Source: Acidianus brierleyi (GTDB lineage: Archaea; Thermoproteota; Thermoprotei_A; Sulfolobales; Sulfolobaceae). From it: a stretch of DNA of 64,000 bases. Below the pieces are notes generated by a model. It was not told the origin of the DNA. It worked only from the letters and a program-made list of their open reading frames with translations, and made no database searches. Position 1 is the first letter of the stretch. Every line of letters starts with the position of its first letter. Position numbers and translations under genes: made by a program. This document shows, piece after piece, positions 46,125-55,229 of this stretch. The DNA lies in NCBI RefSeq assembly GCF_003201835.2, contig NZ_CP029289.2:992001-1056000 (forward strand), written 5' to 3'.

Positions 46125-46194
46125 ATTAATAGAATATTTGAAAAATACGTATTTAAATGTAACCACAAAGGGGACTATCCATCTCCACCCTTAC

Positions 46195-47406
46195 CGGTAG
46201 ACCCAAAATCATATTAGAAAAAATATTTCTGATAGGATAATATCGAATTTATAAAAGATAAAGAAATTTATAAGAGTGTAAAGAATTGAAGAAAGGGTTT
46301 AAGGCGAGGGAGATGGAGTATTACCACGTGAGATAGGAAGATGGTAACACCCGGTCTCCCTCACCAAACATTCAACAAATAGGATATAAATTACTTTCCA
46401 TGTTGAACTTCCAAGGGGAAAAGGTAGATGAGGTAGCAAAAACTCTCATCTCCGCGTGTTTGTGGAACGATTCAGTAGAGAACAAGTCCAGAGCGTATGA
46501 CGTATCCCCACAGACCGTGAGGAATTACGTAGAGAAACAAGGGATGGAAGTGATTGAAAAGCTATTGGAAAGAGCTAGGAAAATATCCTTAGAAGTACTG
46601 AAGGGAGTGAATGAGATAGATCTTTCAATAGACTGGACAACCAAGACGTGGTATGGGAAACCAGTGAAAGGGCTCGGGAGCTCTGAAAAAGGAAACTCGT
46701 GGAACTACGCAACTGCAACAACCAAGTATAAGGGGAAAGTACTTTTACTTGCCTTTATTCCGCAAGTGAACGGTATGACTAAGGACGAGATAGTGAAGAT
46801 CCTCGTGGAGCAAGTAATGGCAATGGGATTCAAGATAAGGTTGATAACTCTTGACGCTGGTTTCTACACAGTTGATGTGCTCAATTTCATTTCACAGTTT
46901 AAGTATATAATTGCTGTGCCTGTTGGGGACGTGAAGGTGTTTGAGGAGTTTGACGGGGATTACACAACTAATAGTAAGAGGCATAGGAGGGATGAGCAGG
47001 TCAAGTTCAGGCTTCTCGTGTATGGCAAGGAAAAAGTGAGGAGAAAGAAGAAGAGTCTTGTTTATTTTGCTAGGGCTACTAATCTAGATCTGCCCAAGAG
47101 GGAAGTGTTGGATTTGTACAATAAGGTAAGAGGTCCCATAGAGACCTCTTATAGGAACATTAAGGCTTTTCTTCCATTTACTAGTTCTACTAAGTTTGTT
47201 TTCCGCACGTTGATCTTCGTGCTGGCCCTTGTACTCTACTCCTTATATACCATATTCAAGGGGGAGGTGGGGAGAGAGGAATTTAGATTATTATTAATTC
47301 TTTTATTTCCTGATTTATTCAATCCAGAGAATTTTACATTTAATATAATTGAAACACTTATTTACACTATAGATTTATTTTTAAGGAGGTGATTTTGGGT
47401 CTACCG
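46195..47406 (+). mobile_element. 1212-bp DDE insertion sequence (IS4/ISH3-like) with TIRs and TSD
   Basis: The ends are perfect 17-bp inverted repeats, CGGTAGACCCAAAATCA (46195-46211) and its complement (47390-47406). The target duplication TTAC lies at 46191-46194 and 47407-47410. The uninterrupted sequence CACCCTTACGGATGG is present at 22122-22136, proving the insertion point in the loop of the TnpB-transposon left-end hairpin. One transposase gene fills the element. Confidence 0.92.
46400..47392 (+). CDS. DDE transposase, IS4/ISH3-like
   Basis: 330 residues, intact. The catalytic triad is readable: Asp78 (LSIDWTTKTWYG), Asp152 (ITLDAGFYT) and Glu248 (GPIETSYRNIK, the Y-(2)-R type signature). 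An N-terminal helix-turn-helix (DVSPQTVRNYVEKQG) likely binds the ends. The C-terminal third is hydrophobic helices. Together with the perfect inverted repeats and 4-bp duplication, this looks recently active. Family placement (ISH3 group or the related ISC1217-like group) is from motif pattern, so the group is less sure than the DDE assignment. Confidence 0.88.
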   Translation: MLNFQGEKVDEVAKTLISACLWNDSVENKSRAYDVSPQTVRNYVEKQGMEVIEKLLERARKISLEVLKGVNEIDLSIDWTTKTWYGKPVKGLGSSEKGNSWNYATATTKYKGKVLLLAFIPQVNGMTKDEIVKILVEQVMAMGFKIRLITLDAGFYTVDVLNFISQFKYIIAVPVGDVKVFEEFDGDYTTNSKRHRRDEQVKFRLLVYGKEKVRRKKKSLVYFARATNLDLPKREVLDLYNKVRGPIETSYRNIKAFLPFTSSTKFVFRTLIFVLALVLYSLYTIFKGEVGREEFRLLLILLFPDLFNPENFTFNIIETLIYTIDLFLRR

Positions 47407-47449
47407 TTACGGATGGAGTCTTCCGCCCCCTTTGAACCTATATAGATTA

Positions 47450-47585
47450 ATTAGTTGGGGAGAGTAATACTCTCCAACTGGGAAACATGGTCGACCCTTT
47501 GACTGAAGCAAAGTCTTCGAACGGGGGCGTGACAAACCCCTACCATCGGACTGAACATTGTGATAATATGCACGGATATAGGTGT
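47450..47585 (+). ncRNA. candidate bridge RNA of the second IS110 lineage
   Basis: Target loop CCCTTTGA (47495-47502) equals the left flank 47428-47435, and GGGGG (47523-47527) faces the C-run right of the element. Donor loop ACTGAAC (47550-47556) equals the right terminus (48631-48637), and ATATAGG (47576-47582) complements the left terminus with its core CC. The RNA opens with a GAGAGT/ACTCTC hairpin. Four short pairings in the expected order make chance unlikely. Confidence 0.75.
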
Positions 47586-48544
47586 GATAAAGAGGTAGGG
47601 ATCCTAGGAATAGACATATCAAAAGATCATCTAGTAACGAGTGAGGGGAGGGTCTACACAACAAGAAGGGTTATGAAGAAATACTAAAAGTGAAACTAAA
47701 CACAATAGTGGTCGAACCGACAGGAGCATACTCAATAAAACCATGTCAATACTTCAAGGAAAAAGGGATCAAGATACTACAAGTAAGCCCAAATATACTA
47801 TGGAAGGAGAAGGACTTGAGAGGAAAGAAAACAGATTTTTACGACGCAGAAAAACTAATAAACATGGCAAACAAGGCAAAGGAGTACAACTACAACCCAT
47901 TGAAAGAACTAGTAACACTATATATCTTCCTAAAAGACCTTGAAGTAAAGTACAAGAACAGGGTAAAAAGAGCACTATTCCTAGTCAGTGACGAGGAAAA
48001 AATAAGCAAGGAAATGCTTGAAGAATTCTCTAAAGGAAACTTCAAAATACAATTATACAACTTAGAGTACACAAAGATCGTACTTGAAGAAATCGAAGTA
48101 TTATCTAAAGCACTACTGGAAACAAGCGAGAAAATAAAAGAAGTAGAGAAAATGATACAATCACAGTCTGAAAATCACGTTCTATTAACTATACCGGGAA
48201 TAGGAAAACTTTCTTCGGGAATAATAATAGGCATTGTTGGGGACATTAAACGCTTTCCTAACCCTGAGTCCTTCGTAGCCTACTGTGGTTTAGACCCAAT
48301 AGTTGAGAGGAGCGGTAAAGCTACTGTAAGTAAGGGAATATCGAAGAAGGGTAATAAGTACTTGCGCAGCTTGTTCTACTTCCTCGCTGAGATGAATTAC
48401 TCTCGTAATCCTACATTACTAGAATTTTACGAGAACCATAAGGAAAAGTTGAAGGGAAAGAAGTTGTACACTGCTTTAGCCAGGAAATTGGCTAGAATAA
48501 TTTGGAGTGTTTGGTATAATAATAAGCCTTATGAGCCTAAGTGA
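47568..48544 (+). CDS. IS110-family transposase (DEDD), one internal frame break
   Basis: About 325 residues if the frame break near 47655-47668 is bridged. First segment: MHGYRCDKEVGILGIDISKDHLV with the first catalytic Asp. Then KKGYEEILKVKLNTIVVEPTGAYS (Glu), KKTDFYDAEKL (two Asp), a helical middle (47840-48160), and the Transposase_20 part ENHVLLTIPGIGKLSSGII...VERSGKATVSKGISKKGNKYLR with the Ser used in strand joining (conserved Ser near ATVSKG). Restarting at ATG 47690 would drop the first Asp. The identical break in both copies suggests either translational frameshifting or an old lesion with trans mobilisation. Confidence 0.7.
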
Positions 48545-48557
48545 TCCTCCCCAAATC

Positions 48558-48585
48558 GCCACGTGGATTGAAAGGTACACGTGGC
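48558..48585. repeat. right-end stem-loop of the second IS110 lineage
   Basis: A perfect 8-bp inverted repeat, GCCACGTG...CACGTGGC, identical to 23258-23285, located 13 bp behind the transposase stop. Confidence 0.65.
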
Positions 48586-48771
48586 AATCTTAGTTGACAT
48601 TATGCTTGAAGTTCAACCGAAATATTTATTACTGAACGCCCTTGTTAAGATAAAAAATGGAAACTTTTAGTTTAAAGCTTTAATTTTGGAATATAGTTTA
48701 AGAATTTCACTTAAAAGCGTTTTAGAATAATAAAAAATTTATTAGCTCTATTCTATAAATTCTCAGAGAGT

Positions 48772-49332
48772 TTATATTCTGAATACTGTTTTTATCAAAT
48801 TAATTACAATATATACAAAAATTGCAGTCATTATACCGAACATAACTATTCCAGTGTATACTTCTTGAGATACTGAAAAGGGAGAGAAAGGATAGACTTC
48901 GTTAGAATACGGTGGCCAGCCTACTATTAGAATTACTGATAAAACACTATCTCCGCTCATCCATAAAACTAAGAGTAATATTTTTACTGCGTTTGATAAT
49001 TTTGTAATAGTCATTCCTGCAAAAATTCCTCCAAGAAAAAGTGTACTATCATTAAGTATTCGCCATGATACGTAAGCACCAGCTAAAGCAAAAAATTGAG
49101 GAAGATGCCAGAATACTGGCAGTATAATACCTGGTATTAGATAAAGGATAGATCCTCTCATTATTTTATAGCTTAAAACAAATCCTGCAATGTATAGTAA
49201 GTAATGAGTTGTCATAAATAGCCATTGATATTTAAATTCCATAATTTCTGTATAAGGATTTACGGCTATTATTAGAAAGATTAATGGAACTATAAAATTT
49301 CGTTTTTTTAATTGGTCTCTTAATATCTCCAT
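48772..49332 (-). CDS. membrane protein, DUF1404/CtaG-like
   Basis: 186 residues with five or six helices. Two histidine-bearing helices (FMTTHYLLYIAGFVLSYKI and PVFWHLPQFFALAGAY) recall DUF1404 proteins and, more distantly, CtaG-type haem-copper oxidase assembly factors. The final helix ends in a basic tail. It lies 32 bp downstream of the permease on the same strand and may be cotranscribed. The family is proposed from pattern only. Confidence 0.55.
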   Translation of the reverse strand: MEILRDQLKKRNFIVPLIFLIIAVNPYTEIMEFKYQWLFMTTHYLLYIAGFVLSYKIMRGSILYLIPGIILPVFWHLPQFFALAGAYVSWRILNDSTLFLGGIFAGMTITKLSNAVKILLLVLWMSGDSVLSVILIVGWPPYSNEVYPFSPFSVSQEVYTGIVMFGIMTAIFVYIVINLIKTVFRI

Positions 49333-49364
49333 AAAATAGAGATGTATTTTAATAAAAAATAACT

Positions 49365-50927
49365 TTATTCTGGAGGAATTTCCTTAAATGACATGGATAT
49401 ATCTATTCCTTTTTTAGAATTAATATACTTCGAAAGCAAATATACTACTATCCCTGTAACTATTACTAAACCTACAAATATTTCAGTTATAGGTATACCG
49501 TCTACGGTGCTCGTAAATCCAAATACAGGGTTTATTCCAGCTTCATAAGTTAGAAATGCGAAGTAAATAGCAGAAATTATACCAGCTATGGATAATATTC
49601 TTATTTTATTCTTTACTCCATAGAATATTGATGCTATGCTTACTACTAAAAAGTATAAGGCTCCTAATATTGTAGCACCATAAAGTGAAGTAGCTGCAGC
49701 AGTTGAAAATACAGGGATTGATAGTAAAGATAACGTAAGGATTAAATCTAGTAGATGAGCATAGATAGGAGATCCATATTTATTTACTTCAGAAAACTTA
49801 GCAGGTAATACTCTATCAAAAGATAAAGCGAAAACATATCTAGAGAACACTATTACACCGTACGATAACACATAGAAATTCCATAATATTACGCCTAGAC
49901 CTAAGAACCATTGAACTAGAGCATTTTGAGATAAAGCAATTGCCACATCCCAGAAGTTATAGATAAATGTACCATAAGCATAATAGTTAAAATAGTAGCC
50001 TGCTACAGCATCCATTTCTGCAAATCCTACTGTTACAAAAAACGCAGTAATAAGAATAGCTAATACTAGATTTAACTTAGCGATTTTCTGTGATTGCTTA
50101 AATTCTGCCGATACTGCTGGACCTGCTTGCATCCATGGATATGTATATAATGCAAATATAGGAAGAAGTAGAAGAGTATAATCCCAGTTTATTTTAGGTA
50201 AGAATGAATATCGTACAGAAGAAGGTATAGAAATGCCTTGTGATGACATAAATGGAGATATTTTAGCCATAAAGGGAGTTGAAATAGCTATTATTATCAT
50301 AGCGGCTATTAAAGAAGCAAACGAGAATATACCTAATATTGTTACTATGTTATAACCCCATTTAGCTTTAAATATATTTAATAAAATAACTATCACAAAA
50401 AATATTGCGCCTATAGAGTAAAATATACCTTTTTGAATTAATGTCAGATTACCATAAGGGTTAACAAAAATGTTATTAGCTAAATTTAATAGGAAACTAG
50501 AATGATCTACTCCACCTATTGTAGATAGTACTGCGTTAATAGACGATGCTGAAAAGAAAGCTATTAATGCAAAATACGCAAGACTTTCTAGCATAAGAGC
50601 AATGGCCATTACGGAACCTATTCCTCCATTTATACTTCTAGATACCCAGACATAATCCCCACCAGTTCTCGAAATATGCCTAGTCATTACTGTATAGATT
50701 ATTAGTTGTGGTATTGCAAATATTAGACCTAAGAGCGAAGCTATCCATAAAACTCCTCCTGGCCCACCAATAGTTGGATTATTTGACGAATTCAAATATG
50801 GTGATATTGACTCAAATAGAGCTACTCCTGCAGACATGTTTCCTAGATTCAGCATTACTGCATCTAATAAGTTAACTTGTTTAATTAAACCAGAACTTTC
50901 TCTTACAAAAACTTTTCTTTGAGACAC
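49365..50927 (-). CDS. amino-acid permease (APC superfamily)
   Basis: 520 residues, twelve to fourteen helices. Typical features are an N-terminal cytoplasmic stretch (RESSGLIKQVNLLDAVMLNLGNMSAGVALFESI), the loop MTRHISRTGGDYVWVSRSINGGIGSV, and FSRYVFALSFDRVLPAKFSEVNKYGSPIYAHL after helix 8. It is intact, unlike the other permease in the window. It probably imports amino acids or amines with protons. Start ATG at 50927 is preceded by an AT-rich promoter-like region. Confidence 0.85.
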   Translation of the reverse strand: MSQRKVFVRESSGLIKQVNLLDAVMLNLGNMSAGVALFESISPYLNSSNNPTIGGPGGVLWIASLLGLIFAIPQLIIYTVMTRHISRTGGDYVWVSRSINGGIGSVMAIALMLESLAYFALIAFFSASSINAVLSTIGGVDHSSFLLNLANNIFVNPYGNLTLIQKGIFYSIGAIFFVIVILLNIFKAKWGYNIVTILGIFSFASLIAAMIIIAISTPFMAKISPFMSSQGISIPSSVRYSFLPKINWDYTLLLLPIFALYTYPWMQAGPAVSAEFKQSQKIAKLNLVLAILITAFFVTVGFAEMDAVAGYYFNYYAYGTFIYNFWDVAIALSQNALVQWFLGLGVILWNFYVLSYGVIVFSRYVFALSFDRVLPAKFSEVNKYGSPIYAHLLDLILTLSLLSIPVFSTAAATSLYGATILGALYFLVVSIASIFYGVKNKIRILSIAGIISAIYFAFLTYEAGINPVFGFTSTVDGIPITEIFVGLVIVTGIVVYLLSKYINSKKGIDISMSFKEIPPE

Positions 50928-51116
50928 GAGTGAGTATGAAGTATTTAGCTATTTAAGTTTTACGTAGTTAAGTAATATCGAGATTTATAAAGAATATGTT
51001 TTATTTACATAATCAAGTAAATACTATAACGCGGTATTAGTAATTATCTGTTAGCATATAGTATTACTCTGAATTCAATAGTAATATTAATTAATGCCAT
51101 CTTGAGATTTAGAATT

Positions 51117-51302
<186 letters not shown>

Positions 51303-51305
51303 GAT

Positions 51306-54300
51306 CTAGTTTTTATTTTTTTCTTGAATTATATCTATCGCCTTATATAATTGGGTATCTTTATTGTGAGCATAGTCTTGTGGAGAAATTTCAACTTCTA
51401 TATCTGGATCTACGCCATAATTTTCTACTCCTATACCTACATCATCAAAGAAGAATGCGAATTGAGGTTGCGTAACTATTGTTCCATCAACAAGCCTATA
51501 CCTAGGATTTATTCCGATAACACCTCCCCATGTTCTTGTACCTATTATTTTTCCTAGATTATAGCTCTTGAATGCCTTACTAAAAATATCGCCATCGGAA
51601 CCTGCATATTCATTGATTATTAGAACTAATTTTTCTGGAGAATATGAAGGATAAGGATATGCCTTACCTCGTCTTGGTACGTCCTTCCCTATTCTTTTAG
51701 GTAGCAATTTTTCAATAAGCAATTGAGAGACCATTCCGCCTCCGTTATATCGAATATCTATAATTACTTTACCATAGTTTAAAACCTCAAAAGGATATAA
51801 TTTAAAGAACTCAATAAAACCTCTTGGTCCCATATCTGGAATGTGAACATATCCCACTTTACCATTAGTAATTTCATGTACATAACGTCTATTTTTCTCT
51901 ACCCAGTCTCTATAAATAAGATATTTTTCGTCCTTTAAAGTTCTTACAGAAAATGTTAGAATTTTACCATCTTTCTTTCTAACTTCCAAAATTACTTGTT
52001 CTCCGGACTTATTTATAAGTAGATTTTGCGGTTTTATTGTCTTATTTAATTTTACACCGTCTATAGAAACTATACAGTCTCCTTCTTCAATATCCACCCC
52101 TGGATCTTTTAATGGCGATTTTTCTTCGACATAAGAAGGATCTCCCTCATATATTCTAGTTATTTCATAACATTCTCCAGAGTATCTAAACTCTGCTCCT
52201 AAACCGCCTATGGTATAAGGTTTTTCAACATCATAATCTCCACCCATTTCATATGCGTGCGATGTTCCAAGTTCACCTTGCATCTCCTTAATTAAATCAG
52301 AAAGTTCTGATCTAGAATTAATTTTACTAAGAAGTTTTGAATATTTTTCGTAAATATAAGACCAATCTATTCCGTTCATATCTTCCCTCCAATAATTTTC
52401 CCTCATTAGTCTCCATGCTTCTCTAAACATCTGAGACCATTCCCTGACTGGGTCTACAAAAATTTTCACTCTACTCATGTCTATTATTCCACTTTTCTTA
52501 CCTGGTTCTTGAGAACTTAGATCAGGCTTAGTTTGAGTAGAAACTATTCTAAGAATTTTATTCTGTCTAACCAATAAATTCTTATTTTCAATATCAATAT
52601 CAAAATCTGTAACATTAGTTAACCATTGATCTTTTGTTCTCAAATTAATATCATAAACCTCCAATATACCATCGCTTCTTATTCCACCGAATAGCCACGT
52701 GCTAAGAGCTCCCTTTATTGGATAAGATAATAGAAATATCTTTCCATCAGCAGCTACTAACTTAACGTAATTACTCTCTTCTATAGGCAACGACGATGTT
52801 TTTTCTTTCAAATTATTAAGGTATATATTATTAGTCTCATTATCAAAAAGTGTACTCTTATATAATGATTTTCCTTTTTTCAAAGGAATATAATACGGTT
52901 TTACACTTTTTAAAAATCCGAAATTGAAGTAGATTTGGTCAGATACTGGATCAAGATTTCGTGTTGACAAATAAAAAAGAAAATCCCCATTTGGATCAAA
53001 AGAAGGGGAAAAATCATTGTTTCCTAGATTTGTTACATCGTATTGTTTTGCAGATTGCATATCATATATTTTTATATGCTGAAAACCATAGCCGTCTGGA
53101 TAAGTGTAAGCTATCATACTTTCGTTAGGATGCCATGCTACTTGGTATATTATATCTTCGGCTTTATCAATAATTTTGCTATTTTTATCTTTAATATTTA
53201 TTAGCCAAATTTCAAATCTGTTATTAGTTACAACAATATAGTTACCTTTAGGTGAAGGAAATACTCCCTCAATCAAACCTAAATCTAAATCTAAAACGTC
53301 CTTATTTCCGTCTTTAATATTGTAAATTTCTAATCTCTCTTCTCCAGATTCATCTGAAACAGTAACAAGTGTAAACTTATCTATAAATTTGGTTAGTTTA
53401 TATCTTACACCGTTCTTTAGTCCTATTTGAATAGCTGGACCTTCCCATGGATCCATTACAAAGCTTTTACCTCTTGAAGTGACAGATAAAACACCTTCCT
53501 TTATTCTAAATTCTGTAAAATAATTCCAGAATTCCACAAAATCAGGTCTTTTATGATTACCGCTTATGGGAACATTAATACTTATTTTATCAACATTATC
53601 ATTGACTGGATTAAACACATAAATATCTCCAGCAGACTGAAAAACAATATTTTTACCATCAGAATTTCCATTTCTAACATAAAATTCTCTAAAAGAAGTA
53701 TGTTTCTTAAGATCATTACCATAAAGATCTACAGAGTATATATTACCTATGCCTTCATGATCTGAAATAAAATAAAATCTATCATTGATCCACATTGGTG
53801 ACGTTAAATTTCCATTTAGATCCAAAAATTTTTCAAATTCTCCTTTATAATAATCTATCCAGAATTTACCCCTAGTTCCTCCTTTATATCTCTTCCAATA
53901 AGGTAAATCCACTGTATTCCTTCCTATAACTACAGCCTTACTTCCAAAAGCTATTGAACTAGCTGAACCATAAGGAAGTCTTTCAAAATCCCCATTTAAA
54001 TCTACATGGAAAAGTTCTCTCCAGCTGGCGAAAGGTTTATGATAATCAGAAGATACTATAACCTTACCATCTTTCCAGCCTACTACGTTAGTAAATGGGC
54101 TACCAAAGTAAGTTATCCTTTCTGGTTCTCCTCCTTCGGAAGAAATTATATAAACTTCTGAAAGTATCTGATCACCTCTTTGAGTTCTTGTAAAAGCTAT
54201 CCATTTCCCATCCTCAGAAAATTTTGGATGAGAAATAATTCCAAAATCTGATGTTAATCTTTCTACCTTTTTTGAATTTAAATCCAATTTCCATAGATCA

Positions 54301-54371
54301 TCTTCTGTAACAAATACTATTTGAGAATCTTTTATATCTGGATATTGTAGATATACAGAACTTGACTGCAT
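51306..54371 (-). CDS. tricorn protease
   Basis: 1021 residues. Two beta-propellers (about 1-310 and 315-640) precede a PDZ-like domain (about 720-800) and a serine-protease core. Catalytic residues are visible: His near 702 in GTSHAYEMGGDY, Ser925 in NEYAGSDGDIFSKAF (with Asp926) and Glu983 in VGIGVENYGVDPDIE. Tricorn cuts the peptides released by the proteasome into di- to pentapeptides in the cytoplasm and assembles into large hexamers. M20-type peptidases such as the one at 31794-33062 could finish the job. The start at 54371 (MQSSSVYLQYPD) fits the family. Confidence 0.93.
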   Translation of the reverse strand: MQSSSVYLQYPDIKDSQIVFVTEDDLWKLDLNSKKVERLTSDFGIISHPKFSEDGKWIAFTRTQRGDQILSEVYIISSEGGEPERITYFGSPFTNVVGWKDGKVIVSSDYHKPFASWRELFHVDLNGDFERLPYGSASSIAFGSKAVVIGRNTVDLPYWKRYKGGTRGKFWIDYYKGEFEKFLDLNGNLTSPMWINDRFYFISDHEGIGNIYSVDLYGNDLKKHTSFREFYVRNGNSDGKNIVFQSAGDIYVFNPVNDNVDKISINVPISGNHKRPDFVEFWNYFTEFRIKEGVLSVTSRGKSFVMDPWEGPAIQIGLKNGVRYKLTKFIDKFTLVTVSDESGEERLEIYNIKDGNKDVLDLDLGLIEGVFPSPKGNYIVVTNNRFEIWLINIKDKNSKIIDKAEDIIYQVAWHPNESMIAYTYPDGYGFQHIKIYDMQSAKQYDVTNLGNNDFSPSFDPNGDFLFYLSTRNLDPVSDQIYFNFGFLKSVKPYYIPLKKGKSLYKSTLFDNETNNIYLNNLKEKTSSLPIEESNYVKLVAADGKIFLLSYPIKGALSTWLFGGIRSDGILEVYDINLRTKDQWLTNVTDFDIDIENKNLLVRQNKILRIVSTQTKPDLSSQEPGKKSGIIDMSRVKIFVDPVREWSQMFREAWRLMRENYWREDMNGIDWSYIYEKYSKLLSKINSRSELSDLIKEMQGELGTSHAYEMGGDYDVEKPYTIGGLGAEFRYSGECYEITRIYEGDPSYVEEKSPLKDPGVDIEEGDCIVSIDGVKLNKTIKPQNLLINKSGEQVILEVRKKDGKILTFSVRTLKDEKYLIYRDWVEKNRRYVHEITNGKVGYVHIPDMGPRGFIEFFKLYPFEVLNYGKVIIDIRYNGGGMVSQLLIEKLLPKRIGKDVPRRGKAYPYPSYSPEKLVLIINEYAGSDGDIFSKAFKSYNLGKIIGTRTWGGVIGINPRYRLVDGTIVTQPQFAFFFDDVGIGVENYGVDPDIEVEISPQDYAHNKDTQLYKAIDIIQEKNKN

Positions 54372-54393
54372 AAAATTAATTGCAGAGAGTGAT

Positions 54394-54596
54394 TTAAAGG
54401 TTTAGTAAAAATTCATAGCTTGATTCCATATCTTCCAGATATATTATTTGTAGTATATATTTCTCTTAAAGCTCTTAAAAATTCCAAAGTTCTATCACTA
54501 GCTCTAGCATAAAAAGGTTCTAATATGTATACATCGTTTTTCTTTACAGCATTTAAATCAGAAAAGCCAGGTAATGATGTAATTTTATTAGATTCA
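54394..54596 (-). pseudogene. C-terminal fragment of an ABC-type substrate-binding protein
   Basis: An open frame without a start reads ESNKITSLPGFSDLNAVKKN, then DVYILEPFYARASDRTLEFL, RALKEKYILQIIYLEDMESS, YEFLLNL and stop. The PGFSDLNAVKKNDVYILEP pattern is characteristic of TroA/BtuF-like iron-complex or cobalamin binding proteins. The fragment begins exactly at the TnpB-transposon left tip at 54597, so the gene was cut by that insertion. The promoter-proximal part is not seen except for a possible piece at 55128-55229. Confidence 0.6.
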
Positions 54597-54639
54597 GGGG
54601 TTCAAGAGAGCGGAAGACTCCATCCGTGGAGATGGATAG

Positions 54640-55033
54640 GCTACACATGCTTCGCCTCTAACATGGCTAGGCGATAGCTTGAAGAGCCGAGGAAACCACT
54701 CGATAGAGGTTAACTTTAGGATCTTCACTTTGTATGTGTAATACTCTTTTTCTAATTCTTGAATTTTTCTATAATACGCGTTGTATTGTTAATTTTGTTA
54801 GGATATAGTGCGAACTAACTATGAGAACGTCCCCTTAAATTTTTGCACACTCCTACTCGGGATGTTGTCCCACATGTTAGATCGCGGGGGACGTATAGCC
54901 AGCCTATCCAACGGGGTTTTATTCCCATGCCCACTTTCGGCTTGTGTTATTTTCTTGTTCTCTTTATAAAAGTTTTACTCTTGTAAGGCTTGTCTTCTTG
55001 TTTAGGAGTGTTGTTCGTGAAAATCGCCGTAGG
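54640..55033 (-). mobile_element. 394-bp IS110-derived miniature element, second copy
   Basis: Inverted relative to the copy at 21716-22110 and about 97% alike by eye. The left terminus is at 55033 and the right terminus at 54640 (minus strand CATGTGTAGC). It is bordered by CT (minus) at 54638-54639 and 55034-55035, in the same TnpB-end sequence. The two copies show the target site is not random. Confidence 0.82.
54842..54943 (-). ncRNA. candidate bridge RNA of the second miniature element
   Basis: Minus strand: target guides AAAGTGGGC (plus 54929-54937) and TGGATAGG (plus 54903-54910) match the two flanks of the element as in the sister copy. The donor guides CATGTGG and GTAGGAG are also retained. 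The loop hairpin here is GGG/CCC with one change (GGGAAT for GGGGAT). A TATA-like CTTTTATAAAG lies upstream on the minus strand. Confidence 0.72.
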
Positions 55034-55127
55034 AGCCCCCTTTGTAAAGCTTATATACGTTAGTACTTTCAGAAAGTTTATAGCTTTTATCTTAAGGATT
55101 AACCTTTAAATTCTAGTCTAAGAACTT

Positions 55128-55229
55128 TCAGTAAATACTAGCCTGAGATCTTGGTAATTCAAGTAAAAAATCAGAGATCCAGTCAGGATTAATTACTTTG
55201 AATTTTTCTTCAGTAAACTGGGGAGTTAA
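55128..55229 (-). pseudogene. possible second fragment of the broken binding protein
   Basis: A short open frame, LTPQFTEEKFKVINPDWISD followed by FLLELPRSQASIY and stop, has protein-like composition and ends just right of the truncated transposon. It could be a mid-part of the same substrate-binding protein as 54394-54596. It has no start and no full-length context, so this is weak. Confidence 0.25.

Larger units (their letters stand above)
47439..48638 (+). mobile_element. IS110-family element, second lineage, near-intact copy (1200 bp)
   Basis: Bordered by CC at 47437-47438 and 48639-48640, starting TATATAGATT and ending ACTGAACG. It lies at the same position of the TnpB left end as the copy at 22159-23338. 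Right-end stem GCCACGTG/CACGTGGC is at 48558-48585. The transposase is intact except for one frame break shared with the other copy. Confidence 0.87.
45901..48642 (-). mobile_element. tnpB-less TnpB transposon with IS110 and DDE insertions
   Basis: Right tip GTGAACT at 45901 and left flank TTAACA (minus strand, 48648-48643) delimit it. Inside are the right-end hairpin GCCACGCCCTAACGGGCGTGGC (45908-45929), the last part of tnpB, the block 46006-46124, a tnpB promoter remnant (46125-46175), the left-end hairpin split by a DDE insertion sequence, and a full second-lineage IS110 element. The miniature-element landing site (GGGGACTATCCATC, 46170-46184) is empty here. Confidence 0.82.
54597..55060 (+). 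mobile_element. truncated TnpB transposon left end with miniature IS110 inside
   Basis: Begins GGGGTTCAAGAGAGCGG after the flank ATTCA, contains the left-end hairpin, then the miniature element (54640-55033), then the tnpB promoter block CCCCCTTTGTAAAGC up to about 55060. There is no tnpB and no right end. The second-lineage IS110 landing site (GGGG/TTCAA) is empty. Confidence 0.78.

Noticed and set aside
45938..46168. A 76-codon frame on the minus strand (MWLHLNTYFSN...) inside the second TnpB remnant
   Set aside because: It crosses the promoter remnant, the structured block and the guide-RNA end, and the homologous block at 7978-8087 has indels that break the frame. It is not a conserved protein.
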